From Pelobates cultripes (Eukaryota > Chordata > Amphibia > Anura > Pelobatidae), in contig OW240913.1 in NCBI GenBank assembly GCA_933207985.1, forward strand, positions 360,620,904 through 360,684,903: a stretch of 64,000 bases of DNA. The letters are read 5' to 3'. Below are positions 1-61,244 of the stretch, piece after piece (the stretch's first letter is position 1; each line of letters opens with the position of its first letter). The notes under the pieces were generated by a model. It was not told the origin of the DNA. It made no database searches and saw only the letters and a program-made list of their open reading frames with translations. The position numbers and the translations under genes are program-made.

Positions 1-235
1 GGTATATATCCAATGAAATAAATACATAATTAAATGCCTGCAAGTTTTCATGTGGTGTATGCCTACTAAAAAAGATGTTTATCTATTTTGTATGTGGGCA
101 GTTTAGTGTCCCTTTAAGGCTGGCTGGGCATAATGGGAGATGTAGTTTACAAACCTCTGCAGTAAAGCGGTTACCCATCACAGGTCTGTGATAGGAACAC
201 AGATAAATAAGCATTAATCTTTAATATTATAAAAA

Positions 236-266
<31 letters not shown>

Positions 267-883
267 TTTCCTGTACATTCCTCAACAGCCAGACTAGCAC
301 AACTTATAGAAGAATGTTTATGGTCTATAAGTGTCACCGTGTCATATCTTGCGTGACATTCTCTGATGAATTGGAATATGTGATTCTCCTTTCTCTGTGT
401 TAAATTAATGAGGGACCAGCCTCTGACAGATGATTGCAACAAGTAACCCCAAGGGCAATAAAAATATCTGAATTTACTGATCTACAAGCAAACTAGTCGT
501 TTATTTATTTTAAAAAAAAGAATCAACAGCCAAATCCTGTGGATTTCATGAAGAATTTGAGAAGTGAATATTCCTTGCTCATTTTAGCTTTGTATCGACA
601 GGGAACCCGCTAGTAAAGCTTGTATTTTCTACATGACAGGATCTCCGGTACTGCTGATTGTAATAGGGGACATACATCCACAACTAACACAGGCAGACTG
701 TAATATCGAGTGAATTAAAGAATGCTAAACCAGTTTGGACCTACAGGCATCCTGAAAATCTACACTGTGATTTTTGATGCCGATGTACACTGGGATGAAA
801 GTTGTCCATGTATTAGCAAGTAGACATATAGAATTAGAATTAATTCTACCCAACTTTTATTTGAAACATGTATTTAAATGTAC
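1..883. other. CDC42BPA intron following the last visible exon (incomplete)
   Basis: No coding exon seen. The sequence up to 117 ends in GTGTCCCTTTAA, which looks like the terminal part of a TTAA-type MITE cut by the window edge. An A run followed by (AT)n lies at 231-268. The rest is AT-rich single-copy-looking intron. Confidence 0.6.
231..268. repeat. Poly-A followed by (AT)n microsatellite
   Basis: About 14 A followed by about 12 AT units. A short ORF opposite it ending in Tyr/Ile and Phe repeats is only this repeat translated. Confidence 0.95.
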
Positions 884-49559
<48,676 letters not shown>

Positions 49560-49739
49560 TTATAAAGAGGTTTGAACCAAAAAAAAATGATACGTGTATT
49601 TATTTTAAGAAAATAAGGAACATTATAAAAAGCCACAATCTTATTTTTTTTTTAAATACATTTTCAATCCAAGGAATCGTTCCAAGCTAGCCTGAACCTG
49701 TGAATGAGGCGTCCAGGAATATTGCCTACCTCTGGGCTG

Positions 49740-51420
49740 GGGTCATTTTCCTGAGTTATTTATCAGATGGAGGCATTGCGTACTGCTTATTGCGGGATGT
49801 GTTTCAGAATTATTTATCAGGTGGAGGCATTCTATACGTTTTACTACATACAGGAAGTGATTCAGAGTTCATTATAAGGTGGAGGCATTAAGTACTACTT
49901 ACTGCAGCAGGGGCTTCAGAGTTCATTATCAGGTGGAGGCACTCCTTATTGAGGGAAGGGTATCAGAGTTTATCAGGTGGAGGCACTCCTTATTGAGGGA
50001 AGGGTATCAGAGTTTATTATCGGGTGGAGGCATTAAGTACTACTTACTGCAGCAGGGGCTTCAGAATTCATTATCAGGTGGAGGCACTCCATATTGAGGG
50101 AAGGGTATCAGAGTTTATTATCGGGTGGAGGCACTGAGTGCTGCTTACTGCAGGAGGTGTTTCAGAGTTCATTATCAGGTGGAGGCACTGAGTACTGCTT
50201 CCTACGGGAGGGGTTTCAGTATTCATTATCAGGTGGAGGCACTGAGTACTGCTTACCAAGGGAGGGGTTTCAGAGTGATTTATTGGATGGAGGCACTGTT
50301 TACTGTGGGAGGGGTTTCCTAGTTCCTTATTGGGTGAAAGTACTGCTTACTGCGGGAGGTATATCAGAGTTATTTATCGGGTGGAGGTATTGAGTACTAC
50401 TTACTGTGTGAGATGTTTCAGAATTCATTATTGGGTGGAGGCACAGCTTACTGCGGGAGGGGTTACAGAATGATTTATTAAGTGGAGGCACAGCTTACTG
50501 CGGGAGGGGTTACAGAATGATTTATTAAGTGGAGGCACAGCTTACTGCGGGAGGGGTTACAGAATGATTTATTAAGTGGAGGCACAGCTTACTGCGGGAG
50601 GGGTTACAGAATGATTTATTAAGTGGAGGCACTGCTTAATGCGGGAGGGGTTACAGAATGATTTATTAAGTGGAGGCACAGCTTACTGCGGGAGGGGTTA
50701 CAGAATGATTTATTAAGTGGAGGCACAGCTTACTGCGGGAGGGGTTACAGAATGATTTATTAAGTGGAGGCACAGCTTACTGCGGGAGGGGTTACAGAAT
50801 GATTTATTAAGTGGAGGCACAGCTTACTGCAGGAGGGGTTACAGAATGATTTATTAAGTGGAGGCACAGCTTACTGCGGGAGGGGTTACAGAATGATTTA
50901 TTAAGTGGAGGCACAGCTTACTGCGGGAGGGGTTGCAGAATGATTTATTAAGTGGAGGCACAGCTTACTGCGGGAGGGGTTACAGAATGATTTATTAAGT
51001 GGAGGCACAGCTTACTGCGGGAGGGGTTACAGAATGATTTATTCAGTGGAGGCACAGCTTACTGCGGGAGGGGTTACAGAATGATTTATTAAGTGGAGGC
51101 ACAGCTTACTGTGGGAGTTGTGTCCGAGTTCATTATTGGGTGGAGGCACTGCTTACTGCGGGAGGGGTTACAGAATGATTTATTAAGTGGAGGCACAGCT
51201 TACTGCGGGAGGGGTTACAGAATGATTTATTAAGTGGAGGCACAGCTTACTGCGGGAGGGGTTACAGAATGATTTATTCGGTGGAGGCACAGCTTACTGC
51301 GGGAGGGGTTACAGAATGATTTATTAAGTGGAGGCACAGCTTACTGTGGGAGTTGTGTCCGAGTTCATTATTGGGTGGAGGCACTGCTTAGTGAGGGATG
51401 TGTATCAGAGTTATTTAGGT
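49740..51420. repeat. Minisatellite, 47-bp unit, about 35 copies
   Basis: The core unit TACAGAATGATTTATTAAGT+GGAGGCACAGCTTACTGCGG+GAGGGGT is nearly perfect between 50440 and 51330. The outer parts, at 49740-50440 and after 51330, are strongly diverged (TCATTATCAGGTGGAGGCA variants). It lies just upstream of the first visible kinase exon, within the preceding intron. Homogeneous core and worn edges are typical of an array growing from its middle. Confidence 0.96.
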
Positions 51421-52111
51421 CAGGTAAGTAGGGGTCCTGCAATAATGCACATTGCGAACCTTGTGTGTTTAAAATCGGCCAAATATTTATCACAACTATT
51501 TTTTATCCAAGCAAACTAATCTCCCTTCTGGCAATAAAACAGTTAATGTAGATACTTAAAAGAATAATTAAAAAAGTAATAAAAACAACAGATTTGCAGC
51601 CTGCCCCATACATACAATAAATATAAGAAGTAGCTGTTATAATACAATTAACTGGTGATGAGGTAAACAGCTACCAGCCCCATTCAGGCAGTGAGGCCCA
51701 TTCATCTCGTTCAATGATTGCAGACCATTCCAGAGCTGTGGGATTTTGGATCATACAGAGCGGTGTGGATCCCATGACTGTGAAAAAGCCATCGCATCAG
51801 CAGATGTTTATAGAATGCCACACAGTTATGTTTATTGGCATTGTAAAGTGATTTGCATGGGAAACGATTTATATATTTATTTACCTGAAGAATTTAGGGA
51901 AAATTCCCAATATTGTCATTATAGTATCAAGGAAATATTATTTATATATGCATTGCATAAAATGCAACATGGGAAACATACAAATGTCCACATTTTATAA
52001 CTATTTAAGAGGAAGTGATATTTGCATAGTACCAGAAATATCATGAAAATATAACAAAACAATCCACTGTTATTATTGGCATTTATAAAGCACCAACGTA
52101 TACCGCAGCGC

Positions 52112-52249
52112 TGCACCAGAGGGATCATGGGAAATCGTATAGAATGACATTGTACCAGAGGAATCATGGGAAATCGTACAGAATGACATTGTACCCGAGG
52201 AATCATGGGAAATCGTACAGAATGACATTGTACCCGAGGAATCATGGGG
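52112..52249. repeat. 39-bp tandem repeat, about 3.5 copies
   Basis: Unit CATTGTACCAGAGGAATCAT+GGGAAATCGTACAGAATGA, nearly identical copies. Confidence 0.92.
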
Positions 52250-52850
52250 TCCACAAAAACCACAAGGGCATCAAAAGGGAAAGCTGAAATGAGAATGACA
52301 ACGTTGGCGCATGCGTACAGGTCGCGTAATCAGCGTAAAATTTGTTAAATCCTACACACTATTCAGTAAAATACCCAGTTCCGGTACACGGCCATGTTTA
52401 TCCCACCCAAGGCCAGAAGCTTACTGCCATAATTCCCCTTCATTCATCCTTACTGCAACTGAACTTTTTCACTACCAGAAAGGTCCATCTCTGCTTCCCA
52501 CACTCATGTCGACAAAGAAAGGGTTAATGCATTTAGGGTCACGTCAGCTGGGGGGGAGGGTCTACAAGTAAAGAATGCATGAGAAAGCTTGGTATATGAA
52601 GAAAAGCTGTGCGATAAATGTAAGCACATGCTGCCCGTTAGCAGCAGGATGTCACAGGGGACTAGTTCATACGCCACGTTTAGTTTAATGAGTTTAATTC
52701 AGAGATGCTGAAGACTTGCCTGTGGTACTTGCTACTGTATGGAGTAACACGGCTCTGTAATATACACATTCCTTAAATCGCCTGGCTCATGTGCTTCTCA
52801 CCACTCTGCTTCCTACCTTATAGCTCGTTTAGTAAATTAACACTATCAGT

Positions 52851-52990
52851 GTGTAACACAGAGTTCCACAGCAACAATGCTCACTGAAATGTAACACAGA
52901 ATTCCACAGCAGAAATATTAACAAAAATGCAACAACAATCCTCATAGTAATGTAGCACAGAGCTCCAAAGCAACAATTCTCACAGGAATG
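52851..52990. repeat. Degenerate tandem repeat of about 39 bp
   Basis: GTAACACAGAGTTCCACAGC+AACAATGCTCACTGAAAT in about four diverged copies. Confidence 0.75.
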
Positions 52991-53062
52991 CCCCCCCAAA
53001 ATAAACATCAATGTTTAGTAGATAGACCCCCAATGAAAACACATGGATTTAATTCATTGTGG

Positions 53063-53372
53063 TTAAAGGACCACTATAGTGCCAGGAAAACATACTCATT
53101 TTCCTGGCACTATAGTGCCCTGAAGGTGCCCCCACCCTCAGGGTCCCCCTCCCGCCAGGCTCTGGGGAGAGGAAAGGGGTTAAAACTTACCTTTTTCCAG
53201 CGCCGGGCGGGGAGCTCTCCTCCTCCGATCCTCCTCTTCTCCTCCCATTCGGCTGAATGCGCAAGCGTGGCAAAAGCTGCGCACGCATTCAGCCGGTCGC
53301 ATAGCATTTGGTCTGGCACCCAGACCACTTCATTAAGCTGAAGTGGTCTGGGTGCCTAGAGTGGTCCTTTAA
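53063..53372. mobile_element. Multi-hairpin TTAA MITE, copy C (inverted, shortened)
   Basis: TTAAAGGACCACTATAGTGC at the left, AGAGTGGTCCTTTAA at the right. Retains the terminal hairpins of copy B (CACTATAGTGCCAGGAAAA at 53073-53116; GCACCCAGACCACTTCA at 53318-53356); the middle hairpins are deleted. Confidence 0.85.
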
Positions 53373-54505
53373 TTCTAAAACAGCTTGCAAACAAATTGCA
53401 GATCCCTTGTCTGCAGCCTTTGCAAGTTCTCCCCTTCAAACCCCGCCCAGACTTTCTGTGTCTGTCCAATCACAGACTTCCCAATGCAGCTCAACGAGAA
53501 GTCTTTGCAAGGCAGGTGCTCTGAGCAATTGCTGCATCTTGAGTTTAGCTCCACTGAGCTAACCAAACCAGGAATTAACAGGACCGGCTGTCTGATTGAC
53601 AGTCGGGTGGGTGCAACAAGGTTCACTTATAAAAGAGCCAATTTCTATTAAAATTTGCACTTTTTATAAAAGTAAAAATTGAGGACACACTCAGTAAGCG
53701 AATATGCTTCAGGGGTCTGGAGCCCTTGAAGTCCAACTCTGATAAAGATCGAAAAGTGGTGACTCAAACACTAGCAAACACGTGAAAAGCATGAAATCAA
53801 TGAGCTTCTTTGTTCAACTAGAAGATTACTCCATAAAGTAAAGTAGTTTTATTCTTTAAAGTAGTTTTATTCTTAAAACACACTTTTGTTTTTCAGTAAG
53901 ATTGAAAACTATTCAAACAAGCACGATGGCCATTCACTGATTTATGTATTTGTTTAGAATGTAGTTATTCAGTCCATAAACACTTTGGACCTCGCAATCC
54001 ACAGAGGATGCAATAAGATCTGTTTCCAAGCAGGATTGGGGTGATGATTTTGCTATCAGTACACGTCACCTGTTTTTTTTTTTTTTTTTTTTAGCAGACA
54101 GCAGGAAGAATTAGTCTTGAACTTGTGCCCAGGAAAATGCAGTGTATATTTATAGTCTGTGGATGAGGCAATCCGGAATGTGATCAATCAATCAAATCAG
54201 GAACACTGCTACATGTATGTGCAGTCACATCAAATGCTCTGTTGGTCCCCTGTATTAAGGAGACAGTCTAGGGCTGTAGGGCAGGCACTAAAATAAAAGT
54301 ATATCTATTTATAACCTTTGGTCTTAATTATTAGGTGTAAACTACTTCCGTCTTAGGGGTTACTGCAGCTGTAGAGATTCCATAAGCAGAAAGCAGATAA
54401 CTGAGCTACAGGGGTAGGCAACCTTCGGCACTCCAGATGTTGTGGACTACATCCCTCATGATGCTCTCACAGTCATAATGCTGGCAAAGCATCAGGCAAG
54501 ATGTA
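53373..54505. other. Upstream intron or flank, no gene seen
   Basis: T run at 54072-54092. A segment at about 54420-54480 with GGCACTCCAGATGTTGTGGA and CATCCCTCATGATG resembles a dispersed repeat seen in many tetrapod genomes. No exon. Confidence 0.55.
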
Positions 54506-55499
54506 TGTGACGAACTGGACCTCGTCATGGGTTATTAGAGGGGCATACTTGCCAGCCTTTTACCCTGTGACTATGGCCCCTGTGTTAAATCCTGGTCAAA
54601 ACCACTGTGTGTGCCTTTTTGTACTTGTATGGCCACAATTCGAACTTTCGAAGCGGCACTTCGAACTCCCAAAGCCATTTGAAGTGCCATTCGACCACGA
54701 GGTGGCGGCCATCTTGTTCGCATGGACCAAAACCGCAAATAGACTTCGGATTTAGCCGTGAATGCCCTGGAACTATTTCCGGCATGAAAACCTTGTGGTT
54801 CCCAGTCGGTCCTCCAGCGGCACTAAGCCGCGATTCTATGGAACTATTTTCGGCTATGGGACCATGCCTGTGGTCAGTAAAAGATATGACTTCCATAAAA
54901 TTTCTGAAACCCTGAACTGATCTTGGAGATAATTGGGATTTTGGATCACGTATTCCACACATAAAAATGGGCATTTACTGTTCTGACATAAAAATGTGAT
55001 TAATGGCATTTACAGTTCTGACAGGAAAAGTTGTGCCGAGCAAAATTACTGTCCTGACAGGAAAAGTTGTGCCGAGCAGCAATCAATCCACAGGAGGGTT
55101 TGTGCTCAGCAGCAATCATGCAAATTGGAACCTGGTAACTGCCTTTGGGGTCAAAGGCCGGTTACAACCAATCAGATCTAGAGGAGGGGTATTTAGGCCC
55201 AGTTCTCCTCTTGCTCAGTGCCCTGTCGTGGTTTCCCTTCTGGTTGTCCGAGAGCGCGTTATTGATTCTGTTTTTTTGGGTTATTTGACTTTGGCATTGA
55301 TTTTGACTTCCCTGTTTTCTGGCATCCCTGACTCCTGGCTTTTCCTTATCGTTGTGTCTATTTCTGTGTCCCTTGACCTCGGCTATTCCGGACTATTCTT
55401 TGGTACGTTTGTCCGGCCATTCTAAGGTCCGGTATGCGTTACCAATCAGTCCTCTATGTTATACAATTCTACGTGCTGGATCATACTGTAATCCTGACA
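54506..55499 (+). mobile_element. Probable solo LTR, Ty3/gypsy-like
   Basis: Starts TGTGACGAACTGGACC and ends ATACTGTAATCCTGACA, with the TG..CA borders of LTRs. A GTATTTAGGCCC TATA-like box at about 55188 is followed by CTCTTGCTCAGTGCCCTGTC, a common start of the R region in such LTRs, and a pyrimidine-rich U5-like stretch. The short repeat CTGACAGGAAAAGTTGTGCC occurs twice at 55017-55077. No matching 5-base target duplication or internal gag/pol is visible, so solo status is inference. Confidence 0.55.
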
Positions 55500-57416
55500 G
55501 TTAGTGCTTGACTCAATTATCTCCTAATTAAAGGGGAAGGCTTATTGTATTGTATGTGGGAGTGTCATACATTGTAAACGTGTTATCATTAGTTTGTGTC
55601 CCTGTCCCCAACAAGGTCCATGTGGGCATACACCTTGCTTGGGGATTGTCATAAAAGGCCAGTGTGGCACCATTAAACCTTCCCACTGAGTCCCTGGATC
55701 CAAGGGTTTGGTCCAGGACGGGAAGGGGCGGCGAGACCCCAACCAAGCTTGAAACACTGCGCATACTCAGTAATCTGCTGTTTGTGCCTGGAGCTAGTTG
55801 TACCCTCGGCACCCGTGACTGAGACAGCCCAGAACTCTGTTCCAGGCTGCCTAATGTCAATTCTATGCTTATATCACATCTGTCGTCAGTGCACATTGCA
55901 TGCAGACAAGAGATGCAGAGTGCCTGTAGGGAAAGCTAGCTCTACACACCCCCAATCCCAATGTGTGTGCACCCTCCCTCTCTGTGTATGCGCGCACTCA
56001 TATCGTTGCTGAAATACGGTTTTGGTTGGTTGTTTTTAGCCCAACTGCTTCCCTCTTACTACTTCTCTATGAGAAGCCTCTGATTGGACCTCCTACGGGT
56101 GCTCCAATGTCACAAAGATGCATTGAAAGCAATGAATTCAAGATACGTTATAACTTTATTTTATACTTGTTTTGCGTTGAGGGACCAAAAATAGAATGCT
56201 AATATTTCTATCCAACCCAATAGGGCATTATTATTATTATTATGGTATTTATATAGCGTTATCAAATTCCGCAGCGCTTTACAATACTTTGAAAACAATA
56301 ACATTTTAAAAAGGGATGGCGTAACACTTTAATTTAAGCTTTATGTATCGAATGTAACTGACGCCACAAACTTTTGACTTACGGTTTGTCTATTTGTCAG
56401 CTGCACAAATATTGCACTCTGTAGAGTACTTTTTCTTTAGACCTGTTATGTATCTTTGACGTGGGGATGTCAAAAAACACAACCCAATAAAAATGTATAT
56501 TTGGGGGGAAAAGTGATATATATATATCTTGGCAGATGATTCCCTGTGCAGCTAAATGTCTTGATGCTTCAAGACTCTGAATTTTTTGGGACTGCAAGCA
56601 CGCGTATCTTCATACATCCCTCGTTTAAAGATAAGAAAAGGAACAGAATTGCAAAACCCTATCTTACCTAATAAACTTGGTACAAAACAAGGAGACTAAT
56701 CCACAGAGACGTAAGATTTAAAGCACAGCGAAATCAGGCAGACGCTGTCAATCTGCAGTTAAACTGCACGTTAAATTGAACGATTGTCTCTGGATCACAG
56801 CAAGCCGTGCCACTGTACAGGAATGCTAGTTATTAGCGATGTGTCCTGGGTGCCGAGATCATAAGCAGACTGGCTTATCACTGGCAGCACAGCACAGCAG
56901 CAGCGTGCCAGAGATTAAAGACTAAGGACTGCTACCAGTCCAGCTAATTCACGTCAGAGCCGTACGAGTGTCCTGGCACTGTGTGTTACAAGCATAGTAA
57001 AGCTCCTTAGGAATGTGGGTCCATATGTTGATGCCATCTGTCACAAAGTCTTGAAAGAAAAGGGTTCAAGAAGAATGTATGGCATCTTCAGCTGTTGCTA
57101 AGCAAGTAACTACCTGACATTTTACCAGAATTCTGAAAAGAGAGGGCACCGGGAAACCAGAGGGGGGCACCTGAAAATCCAAGTGAAAAGACGGTCCAGA
57201 GAGAAAGTTAAAGGAACAGTGGGAGGAAATCACACATATCTGTAGGATTCAGAAGCCAAAGAGACATACTAAGATAGCTTGTGGGATAGGGATCCTGCGG
57301 AATTTCATCATGGCAGGTTTGACTCCCGGCAAAGAGACCTCAGTCTTTATCCTTCTGAGATCCATAAAATGAGGCCAGTCAGACGGACTAACAATAAAAG
57401 CTAAATGTACCTTTCA
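55500..57416. other. No gene recognised; one LINE-tail fragment
   Basis: At 56226-56290 ATTATTATTATTATTATGGT, TTTATATAGCG and CCGCAGCGCTTTACAAT are an inverted LINE 3' tail like the one at 30840-30899. Otherwise nothing. Confidence 0.55.
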
Positions 57417-57867
57417 CAGGTAAAATGGCACTACAGGCACCCGGGCCATTTCATCTCATTGAAGATGTCTCGGGGCATTGTCCCTGTCGCCCTTAGCCCT
57501 GCAAAGTTAAACCTTTGCAGGAGGACATGCAGCGTGGTCTAAATCCCCATAGGAAAGCAGTGAGTCGATGCTTTCCAACGGGGAAGGCCTATTGAACGTG
57601 CAGATTAGGTTACTGTTGTACAGAGCTGCAGAATTTGTTGGCCCTTTATAAATAATAGTAATAATAATCAGCGGACTTTGGCAGAGGAGGAGCCAAACCC
57701 AGTGCGGAGTGGCATCGGCGCTAGAATTATGTAAGTGCAAAAAGGTGTGTTTTTTTTTTTTTTAACCCTTTTATGGAGTTGGGGGGGGAGGCTGCACAGA
57801 CAGGCAGAGGGCCACTTTACTTTTAGGAATACATCTTTGTATTCCTAACACTAAAATGTTCATTTAA
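57417..57867. mobile_element. Worn MITE interrupted by a LINE tail
   Basis: GGCACTACAGGCACCCGGGCC near the left and ACACTAAAATGTTCATTTAA at the right resemble MITE ends. Between them, 57612-57670 is a LINE 3' tail (GTTGTACAGAGCTGCAGAAT, TTTATAAATAATAGTAATAA). Confidence 0.5.
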
Positions 57868-58559
57868 ATACTTTGATATATACTAGTATTGTTTGCTAGC
57901 CAACCTACATTTTGTAATAAAATTAAACCCCACACCTCTCTTTTCTGAAAATGGGCACCTCCATTTGGCTGCCTGTAAATCATTGTTATAAGCTCTGCCC
58001 TTGTCACCGGACAGTCAACATAGAGAGAGCATACAGACAAAATGAGAAATGGAACAATGTTTCCCTCTCTACTCTTCGTTTGTAAAGGATGTCCCAACTC
58101 TGCCGTGTCTGTACTGGATTATAATGGCATTTGCTAAATCCTCCAAGAATATAGAGGATCTAAAAAAAAAAAAAAGAAGGATCTGGCATTATTAGCCCAG
58201 CGGAACCATCAATTTGTATGATGGTGTGCGTGTATTTCTTATTAGTCATTTTACAGTCTTCGCTGGGGAGCATGATATACAGCACATACGTATACACAAT
58301 GTAAAACAAAGGGATAAAGGGATTAACCAGTGTTTTAAATGTACGGAAAATACAGTCCTTGAATGGAACAGACATAAACAAGACATGTTTTCACCATAAT
58401 ACACCTGTTGAATGCTTTAATAAAGTACAGGACTTCAATAGGGAGATTATGGGATACAGACAAAGTCCAAACAGCCTTCTTTTCTCTTTCTTCCATTTTA
58501 GAAAGGGTTTTCAAAAATCCTGGGCGCTCAGGACATGCTGATAATGTCCATTTCAGTGA

Positions 58560-58599
<40 letters not shown>

Positions 58600-59039
58600 T
58601 CAGAGCAGACAGAGAGCATCTAGGTGTACACTCTGTTTAAAGGTTGCCAGTTGTAGATATTTTATATCATACTCTTCGTGTGTTTTGTCATTTACACCAA
58701 GCCACTCCGGCAATAAGAGTAATCACAATCTGACTGTGGACACAGGGGGGCTTAGTGTTAACACACAGTAGAAGATTAGTCGTCAGTCAGTTTATATATT
58801 TATTTAATGCCTGGACGCATTATGAACACCAACACTGAGGGGGCATTGCTGTGCGTTGTTATAGCAAGGGACTGGGCTTATGACAGGGAGCTAAGAAACT
58901 TGGAGAGCTGCTTCTAAAAAAAAATAAAAAAAAAATCACTGTGTAAGAGCAACAGGAATGAAGCAACACGCTTTATAATAAATATGTGACCAAACTGTGA
59001 AAAAATGCATTGATTAATGTAGCAGACTCATTCCCATTC
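57868..59039. other. No gene recognised; microsatellite
   Basis: (TA)n of about 17 units at 58565-58599 and A-rich tracts at 58160-58175 and 58916-58936. No exon. Confidence 0.6.
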
Positions 59040-59640
59040 CATTCAGTTGTCCGTAACCCCTTTGTTCGTTTCCCGAATGGATGATGTATGGTCCCCCTTT
59101 TATATCTCCCTGAACACCGACCCCCCCTATTGTTAACCACAAGTGTTTTCCCTGGGTGGCCGCCATTCGTGTAACCGAACACACATGGTGGCCATTTTGT
59201 CTCCCGAACACAGGCAGAGGTCCATGGTCGAACGCCTGGAACTATTTTCGGCCATGCGATCTCACAAACCTGGGCAAAGATTGTACCGCTGCCCGTCCCA
59301 CTTCCCGACCAGCTAGACGAACGACATTCAGGAGATAGGAACTACTGACTGGGGGAAGCATTTGCTCCCTAAAAGCCAGGGGGAGCATTTATTGGTGTTC
59401 GCACAGGAACCCCCGACGGTTGACCGGCTGTTGCCCTCTTTTCTCTCAGAACTTTACCCGAATGGCGATTCCGTTCTACCAAATGGATCTGAGCGCTATT
59501 TGTACAACTTGGGTGCTCATATCCGGGCTATTCGGGGATATAAAACTTGTGGGGTTCCTGTGAATTATGAATATGTTTATGGGGTGTTTCATGTAGTTTC
59601 CTGTAACGGAGTTTCTCAGTTTTGACTCTATCTCCCAGAC
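59040..59640. mobile_element. LTR-like fragment related to 54506-55499
   Basis: It carries GGAACTATTTTCGGCCATG at about 59238, also present at about 54768 and 54838 in the solo LTR, plus similar GGTGGCCATTTTGT/GGCGGCCATCTTGT and TCGAAC phrases. GGGGATATAAAACTTG at 59535 could be a TATA box. Borders not found. Confidence 0.4.
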
Positions 59641-60840
59641 ACAGGGACACCTTGTCAGGACTAGCCGTCCACTACAATCAATATTGCACTGTGTCTGTAA
59701 ACAAAGTTTATACTAAGGATAATGGCATACATCTCAACATTTTAAATGTACAGAGAGGGACACTTTAATTTTAGGGTGTAACCAGGGGCGTGGCTGTTCT
59801 GAGAAATCTTAGGGGACTTACTAATAATAATTTATTAAGACTAATTTTTAAACACATTCATTGCAGTTTAAAGACACATTACTGGGAGTATTATTGCTGT
59901 GAAACTCTGTTATACACTAAGACACACCAACAATATGGAGCTCCTAGAAAAGAGGGACAGAGGTGTTTGGGCCCAAAATAGGGACCATCCCTCCAAAGGG
60001 ATTCCAGGGAGTTATGGAATGGGAAGTATATCTCTGCCACTGGCATTTAGATGATAAGAGTACGGTGATGGTAGCACACACTCACAATGCCGTTCAATTA
60101 GCCCAATCATTACTGGAAACTCAGGTTGCTATAAGGTATATGACCATCAGCAATATTACTGGCATTATGTATACATTATATGTTGGTACAGCTGCAATAA
60201 TTACATTGTATGGCAGAGCAGGCATTAAGGAGTGTGGTATACAGCTTAGCTGTGAATACAGCCTTCTTCCTGGCTACAGACATTTGCAAGTCGTGCCAAC
60301 GAGCAATAATACCCAAATTAATCACAAGGATCCACCACCCCAGTGCTCTTTATGGATACAAAGAGCTGGGGGAAAAACTGGTAAAAATCATAAAGGAATG
60401 GAAAGAATAATGAGCCAAAAACTAAAATAGTCTTAATTATTGCCGTTTAGTTAATAAAATAAATTCCTAAAGTGTAATAAACCGGAATGACTTCATTCTA
60501 CTGAATTTACCAGCTGTTAATGTAATGAGTGGAAACATTAAATATTCACAGTGACACAAAAAGGAGACATCAACGATCACCATACTGAGACACGCGAGGG
60601 ATTTGTACTGATGGAGGATACACAGTGCGAGGTGTAGTATACAAACTGCCCACCAACAGAGACATTTTACCAGATTAACACAATAACGGGGAGCACCTGA
60701 ACATGATCGTTACCCTCCGATATGGAACCAAAATTACTGTGACGGATATAAAATGGCAATCTCCTTGTAGATATAAAGCTTGTGGTTTCACTTATTTTTA
60801 ATTACAGTCATATTTAATGCATTTTCTTTTTAGAAGCAAG
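59641..60840. other. No supported gene
   Basis: 59740-59990 (CAGAGAGGGACACTTTAATT, GGGGCGTGGCTGT) looks like a dispersed repeat. The 155-residue plus-strand ORF at 59963-60430 has no recognisable motif. Confidence 0.5.
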
Positions 60841-60847
60841 CCTAAGA

Positions 60848-61240
60848 GCAGTGGCGTACTAAGGGGGGGGCCCGCCCCGGGTGCCACAGGGGGGGGCCCG
60901 CCCCGGGTGCCACGAAGAGCCCCGTCGCGCCCCCCCCCCCCATGCTGCAGCCGCCCGAGCGCTCTGTAGAGAGCCTCAGGAGGCTGCAGCTTTGCCCGGG
61001 CGGACCGCACCGCCCGGGCGCCGCCTGAGGAGAGGGGCTGACAGGAGTGGCCGAGCCCTGCCTCATGATGGTCCGACGGGTACAGAGAGCAGCTGTCTCC
61101 TGTACCCGGCCAGACTAACAGGAAGTGCACACTGAGTGAAATAAGTGCACTGAGTGTGCACTTCCTGTTAGTCCGGCCGGGTACAGGAAACAGATGCTCC
61201 CTGTACCCGCGGACTATACTGGACTCAGCCACGCTACAGC
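60848..61240. mobile_element. GC-rich repeat with hairpin, possibly hAT-type
   Basis: Starts AGCAGTGGCGTACTAAGG, close to CAGTGGCGTA ends seen in hAT-type elements (family knowledge), followed by GGGCCCGCCCCGGGTGCCAC twice. A long imperfect hairpin at 61097-61187 pairs ACTAACAGGAAGTGCACACT with its inverse around a 19-base loop. The ORFs across it are Pro/Gly/Ala-rich by composition only. Confidence 0.5.
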
Positions 61241-61244
61241 AAAG

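Larger units (their letters stand above)
51421..53062. other. Upstream intron, mostly unrecognised, with two short arrays
   Basis: Contains a LINE-tail remnant near 52068-52113 (TTTATAAAGCACCAACGTAT, CCGCAGCGCTG) and the arrays 52112-52249 and 52851-52990. No kinase exon seen. Confidence 0.6.

Noticed and set aside
55003..55425. 140-residue plus-strand ORF
   Set aside because: Lies in the R/U5-like part of the probable LTR; hydrophobic residues come from its T/C-rich sequence.
54506..55499. Complete endogenous retroelement
   Set aside because: Only one LTR-like block is visible, with no gag or pol reading frames on either side.
59963..60430. 155-residue plus-strand ORF
   Set aside because: No recognisable domain, starts in a dispersed repeat, no splice or promoter context; could occur by chance.
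60798..61232. 144-residue minus-strand ORF rich in Gly, Pro and Ala
   Set aside because: Explained by the GC-rich repeat and hairpin; overlapping ORFs exist on both strands.
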